From contig CAMBHH010000141.1 of NCBI GenBank assembly GCA_945866505.1, positions 1 to 8,927 on the forward strand: a stretch of DNA of 8,927 nt, in the 5' to 3' direction. The DNA comes from Flavobacterium psychrophilum (GTDB lineage Bacteria; Bacteroidota; Bacteroidia; Flavobacteriales; Flavobacteriaceae). A program made the translations under genes and the position numbers. Below, piece by piece: positions 8,276 through 8,927 of the stretch. How positions within the stretch are numbered: position 1 is the first letter of the stretch; every line of letters begins with the position of its first letter. Under the pieces are notes generated by a model that was not told the DNA's origin, did no database searches, and worked only from the letters and a program-made list of their open reading frames with translations.

Positions 8276-8927
8276 ATGAAATCTAAAATTTTTCTTTTAG
8301 GAATTACAACGCTATTATTTATTTCCTGTAAAAAAGAAGCTCCAATCAAAGTTACAACAAATGATTACTGTGCTGTGGTAGATACAGTAACTGGAATTAT
8401 GGTTCACGACATCTTTTCACCTCCCGTTGCTAGCAGGATTTATCTTTATCCTAATGTTGCCGCTTATGAGATTATGGCTCAAAACAGCACAAAATATGAG
8501 AGTTTGCAAGGACAACTAAATGGACTGGATTCTATTCCAAAATTAGACCCGAAAAGTGGAGTCAATAAAAATTTGGCAGCACTTATTGCTCATATTGAAC
8601 TAAGCAAACAATTGATTTTTTCTGAACAAGCATTAGAAAAATACAGAGACAGTTTGTATGAAAAATGGGAATCAGAAAACTCAAAAGAATTTGAAATTTC
8701 TAAAGAATATGGGCTTAAAGTAGCCGATCGGATCAAAAAATGGATGGGTAAAGACAATTACAAACAAACCCGAACTATGTCTAAATTTTCTGTTCATACC
8801 AACCAACCTGAAAGATGGCAACCAACTCCTCCCGCTTATATGGATGGTGTTGAACCGCATTGGGGCGAGATAAGAACACTGGTTATGGACTCAGCTTCGC
8901 AATTTAAACCAATTCCTCCTTATCCAT
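8276..8927 (+). CDS. Vanadium-dependent haloperoxidase-like (PAP2 superfamily) lipoprotein, 3'-truncated by the window edge
   Basis: The frame opens at ATG 8276 and is still open at the right edge, giving 217 residues. The N-terminus is a lipoprotein signal peptide (Lys2 and Lys4, hydrophobic core, LFISC, Cys18 as lipidation site). The mature part is helix-rich and contains SPPVASRIYLYPNVAAYE at about 48-65, and then RWQPTPPAYMDGVEPHWGEI at about 179-198. The second block is a recognisable signature of the N-terminal helical region of Bacteroidota proteins annotated as vanadium-dependent haloperoxidase or PAP2-family phosphatase. Full family members are roughly 400-450 residues, so about half is seen. 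The vanadate- or phosphate-binding Arg, His and Lys residues lie in the missing C-terminal half, so peroxidase versus phosphatase activity and halide preference cannot be judged. Its position directly after two VCBS lipoprotein genes suggests joint expression and action at the envelope. Family call is by memory of the motif, without a search. Confidence 0.8.
   Translation, partial: MKSKIFLLGITTLLFISCKKEAPIKVTTNDYCAVVDTVTGIMVHDIFSPPVASRIYLYPNVAAYEIMAQNSTKYESLQGQLNGLDSIPKLDPKSGVNKNLAALIAHIELSKQLIFSEQALEKYRDSLYEKWESENSKEFEISKEYGLKVADRIKKWMGKDNYKQTRTMSKFSVHTNQPERWQPTPPAYMDGVEPHWGEIRTLVMDSASQFKPIPPYP

Overview
The window reads as chromosome of a Bacteroidota bacterium, most likely a Flavobacterium-like member of the Flavobacteriia. 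The DNA is AT-rich, ribosome binding sites are A-rich rather than Shine-Dalgarno-like, a SusD-family gene is present, and three consecutive genes begin with short lipoprotein signal peptides ending in Cys-Ser-Lys or Cys-Lys-Lys. All real genes lie on the plus strand. This is an assignment from gene content and style, not from a marker gene.

Layout: (1) 1-1386 is the 3' part of a SusD/RagB-family outer-membrane lipoprotein gene; its start, and presumably a SusC-type TonB-dependent receptor gene, lie upstream of the window. (2) 1387-1675 is the only sizeable non-coding gap. It holds two tandem intrinsic-terminator hairpins and then an AT-rich leader. (3) 1676-4993 and 4986-8237 are two large, tandem, paralogous lipoprotein genes. 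Both encode FG-GAP/VCBS beta-propeller repeats with many calcium-loop motifs and a central ASPIC/UnbV domain, and they overlap by 8 bp. (4) After a 38-bp spacer, 8276-8927 is the 5' part of a further lipoprotein gene. It resembles the N-terminal region of Bacteroidota vanadium-dependent haloperoxidases (PAP2 superfamily); the catalytic part is beyond the right edge.

A plausible reading is a cell-envelope locus. The SusD protein, with a presumed SusC partner, captures and imports a ligand. The two large calcium-dependent propeller lipoproteins and the PAP2/haloperoxidase-like lipoprotein form a second, probably co-transcribed unit acting at the same surface or in the periplasm. The substrate cannot be read from the sequence. 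No RNA genes, mobile elements, CRISPR arrays or origins were seen. The most notable points are the pairing of two diverged VCBS/ASPIC paralogues with a haloperoxidase-like gene next to a SusD gene, and the double terminator that separates the two transcription units.
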